Assembly (NCBI GenBank): GCA_031290715.1
Contig: JAITNA010000144.1
Location: 1 to 5,914 of the forward strand
From: Eubacteriales Family XIII. Incertae Sedis bacterium
Lineage (GTDB): Bacteria; Bacillota; Clostridia; Peptostreptococcales; Anaerovoracaceae
Direction: 5' to 3'
Length of the DNA stretch: 5,914 nucleotides
The translations under genes were made by a program, and so were the position numbers. Of the stretch, positions 5,619 to 5,914 are shown piece after piece. The notes under the pieces were generated by a model. It made no database searches and was not told the origin of the DNA. It was given only the letters and a program-made list of their open reading frames with translations. The first letter of the stretch is position 1. Each line of letters starts with the position of its first letter.

Positions 5619-5647
5619 TTCACGACCGCGCTTTTGGCGACCGCGCT
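5567..5647 (-). repeat. short tandem repeat spanning the end of rplT
   Basis: On the plus strand the unit TCATTTCRCGACCGC occurs at 5567-5581, 5582-5596 (with TTGC), 5597-5611 and 5615-5629. Two shorter TTTGGCGACCGC-like copies follow, at 5633-5644 and, more decayed, from 5648. Some copies carry an extra GCT, giving 15- or 18-base spacing, so the rplT reading frame is kept throughout. On the coding strand each of the last four copies reads A-V-A/V-K then TGA. The copies differ by a few bases only, which suggests slippage or duplication with some later drift. Confidence 0.85.
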
Positions 5648-5914
5648 TTTGGCGGTATCGCAAAGCTGCGCAAACCCGGCCGCGTCATTCACCGCCATCT
5701 CGGAAAGCATCTTGCGGTTGATCACGATCCCCGACTTCCTCAGCCCGTCCATGAGCCTGCTGTAAGACAGCCCGTTGATCCGCGCCCCCGCGTTGATCCG
5801 CGCGATCCACAGGCGCCGATAATCCCTCTTCTTCCGCTTCCTGCCCACATAAGCCGACGCGAGCGAGCGCATCACCGCCGGGTTCGCCGCGCGGAACACC
5901 TTGCTCTTCTGCCC
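5615..5914 (-). CDS. rplT: 50S ribosomal protein L20, 3' part (5' end cut by window edge)
   Basis: L20 is an early assembly protein of the large ribosomal subunit. It binds 23S rRNA and in many bacteria represses its own rpmI-rplT transcript. Ninety-nine residues are visible, beginning GQKSKVFRAANPAVMRSL at the edge; about 20 N-terminal residues should lie outside. The blocks KKRDYRRLWIARINAGARIN, GLSYSRLMDGLRKSG and INRKMLSEMAVNDAAGFAQL match the L20 core and C-terminal domain closely. The frame is open to the edge, so the GTG at 5897-5899 is an internal Val codon, not a start. The protein ends in a repetitive tail, AKSAVAKSAVVK, about ten residues past where many L20 proteins stop; it comes from the tandem repeat. 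rpmI and infC would be expected upstream, outside the window. Confidence 0.96.
   Translation of the reverse strand, partial: GQKSKVFRAANPAVMRSLASAYVGRKRKKRDYRRLWIARINAGARINGLSYSRLMDGLRKSGIVINRKMLSEMAVNDAAGFAQLCDTAKSAVAKSAVVK

Noticed and set aside
5567..5647. CRISPR-like array
   Set aside because: Units are 15-18 bases with no unique spacers; this is a direct tandem repeat tied to the rplT reading frame.

Overview
The window looks like a chromosomal housekeeping region from a GC-rich member of the Bacillota, most likely Clostridia. The arguments are the gene families (NrdR, RadC, MreBCD and a MinD-like ATPase in one run), strong AGGAGG-type ribosome binding sites, a sigma-A-like promoter with an extended -10, and a ribosomal protein L20 of Gram-positive type. 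I cannot place it to family. Apart from a short left edge, every gene reads on the minus strand, so transcription runs right to left.

Right part (5914 to 4232): the 3' part of rplT (ribosomal protein L20, cut by the window edge), then nrdR (repressor of ribonucleotide reductase genes) and cmk (CMP/dCMP kinase). A small in-frame tandem repeat forms the end of rplT and runs past its stop codon, leaving four in-frame TGA stops. In another frame the same repeat makes a 22-codon mini-ORF that overlaps the rplT stop and the nrdR start by ATGA at each end. nrdR and cmk overlap by 4 bases. The Cmk has an extra Gly/Ala/Asp-rich insert and, with the assigned TTG start, an N-terminal extension.

Middle and left (4248 to 291): a well-formed promoter (TTGGCG, 17 bases, TGGTATAAT) overlaps the end of cmk and probably drives radC, mreB, mreC, mreD and a minD-like gene. 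mreB and mreC are 3 bases apart, mreC and mreD overlap by 4 bases, and mreD and minD overlap by 1 base. MreB forms the actin-like filament, and MreC and MreD couple it to the peptidoglycan elongation machinery. The last gene is usually a division-site ATPase partnered by MinC, but no minC lies in the window. The protein also has Asn where MinD usually has the catalytic Asp (position 40), and it ends without the usual C-terminal membrane-binding helix.

Left edge (1 to 290): lower in GC. It holds the 3' end of a convergent plus-strand gene of unknown function with a membrane segment, then a gap with a run of nine C and no convincing terminator.

Most of the window is ordinary. The points that deserve a second look are the altered MinD-like protein, the repeat and mini-ORF between rplT and nrdR, the Cmk insert, and the possible broken reading frame at the left edge.
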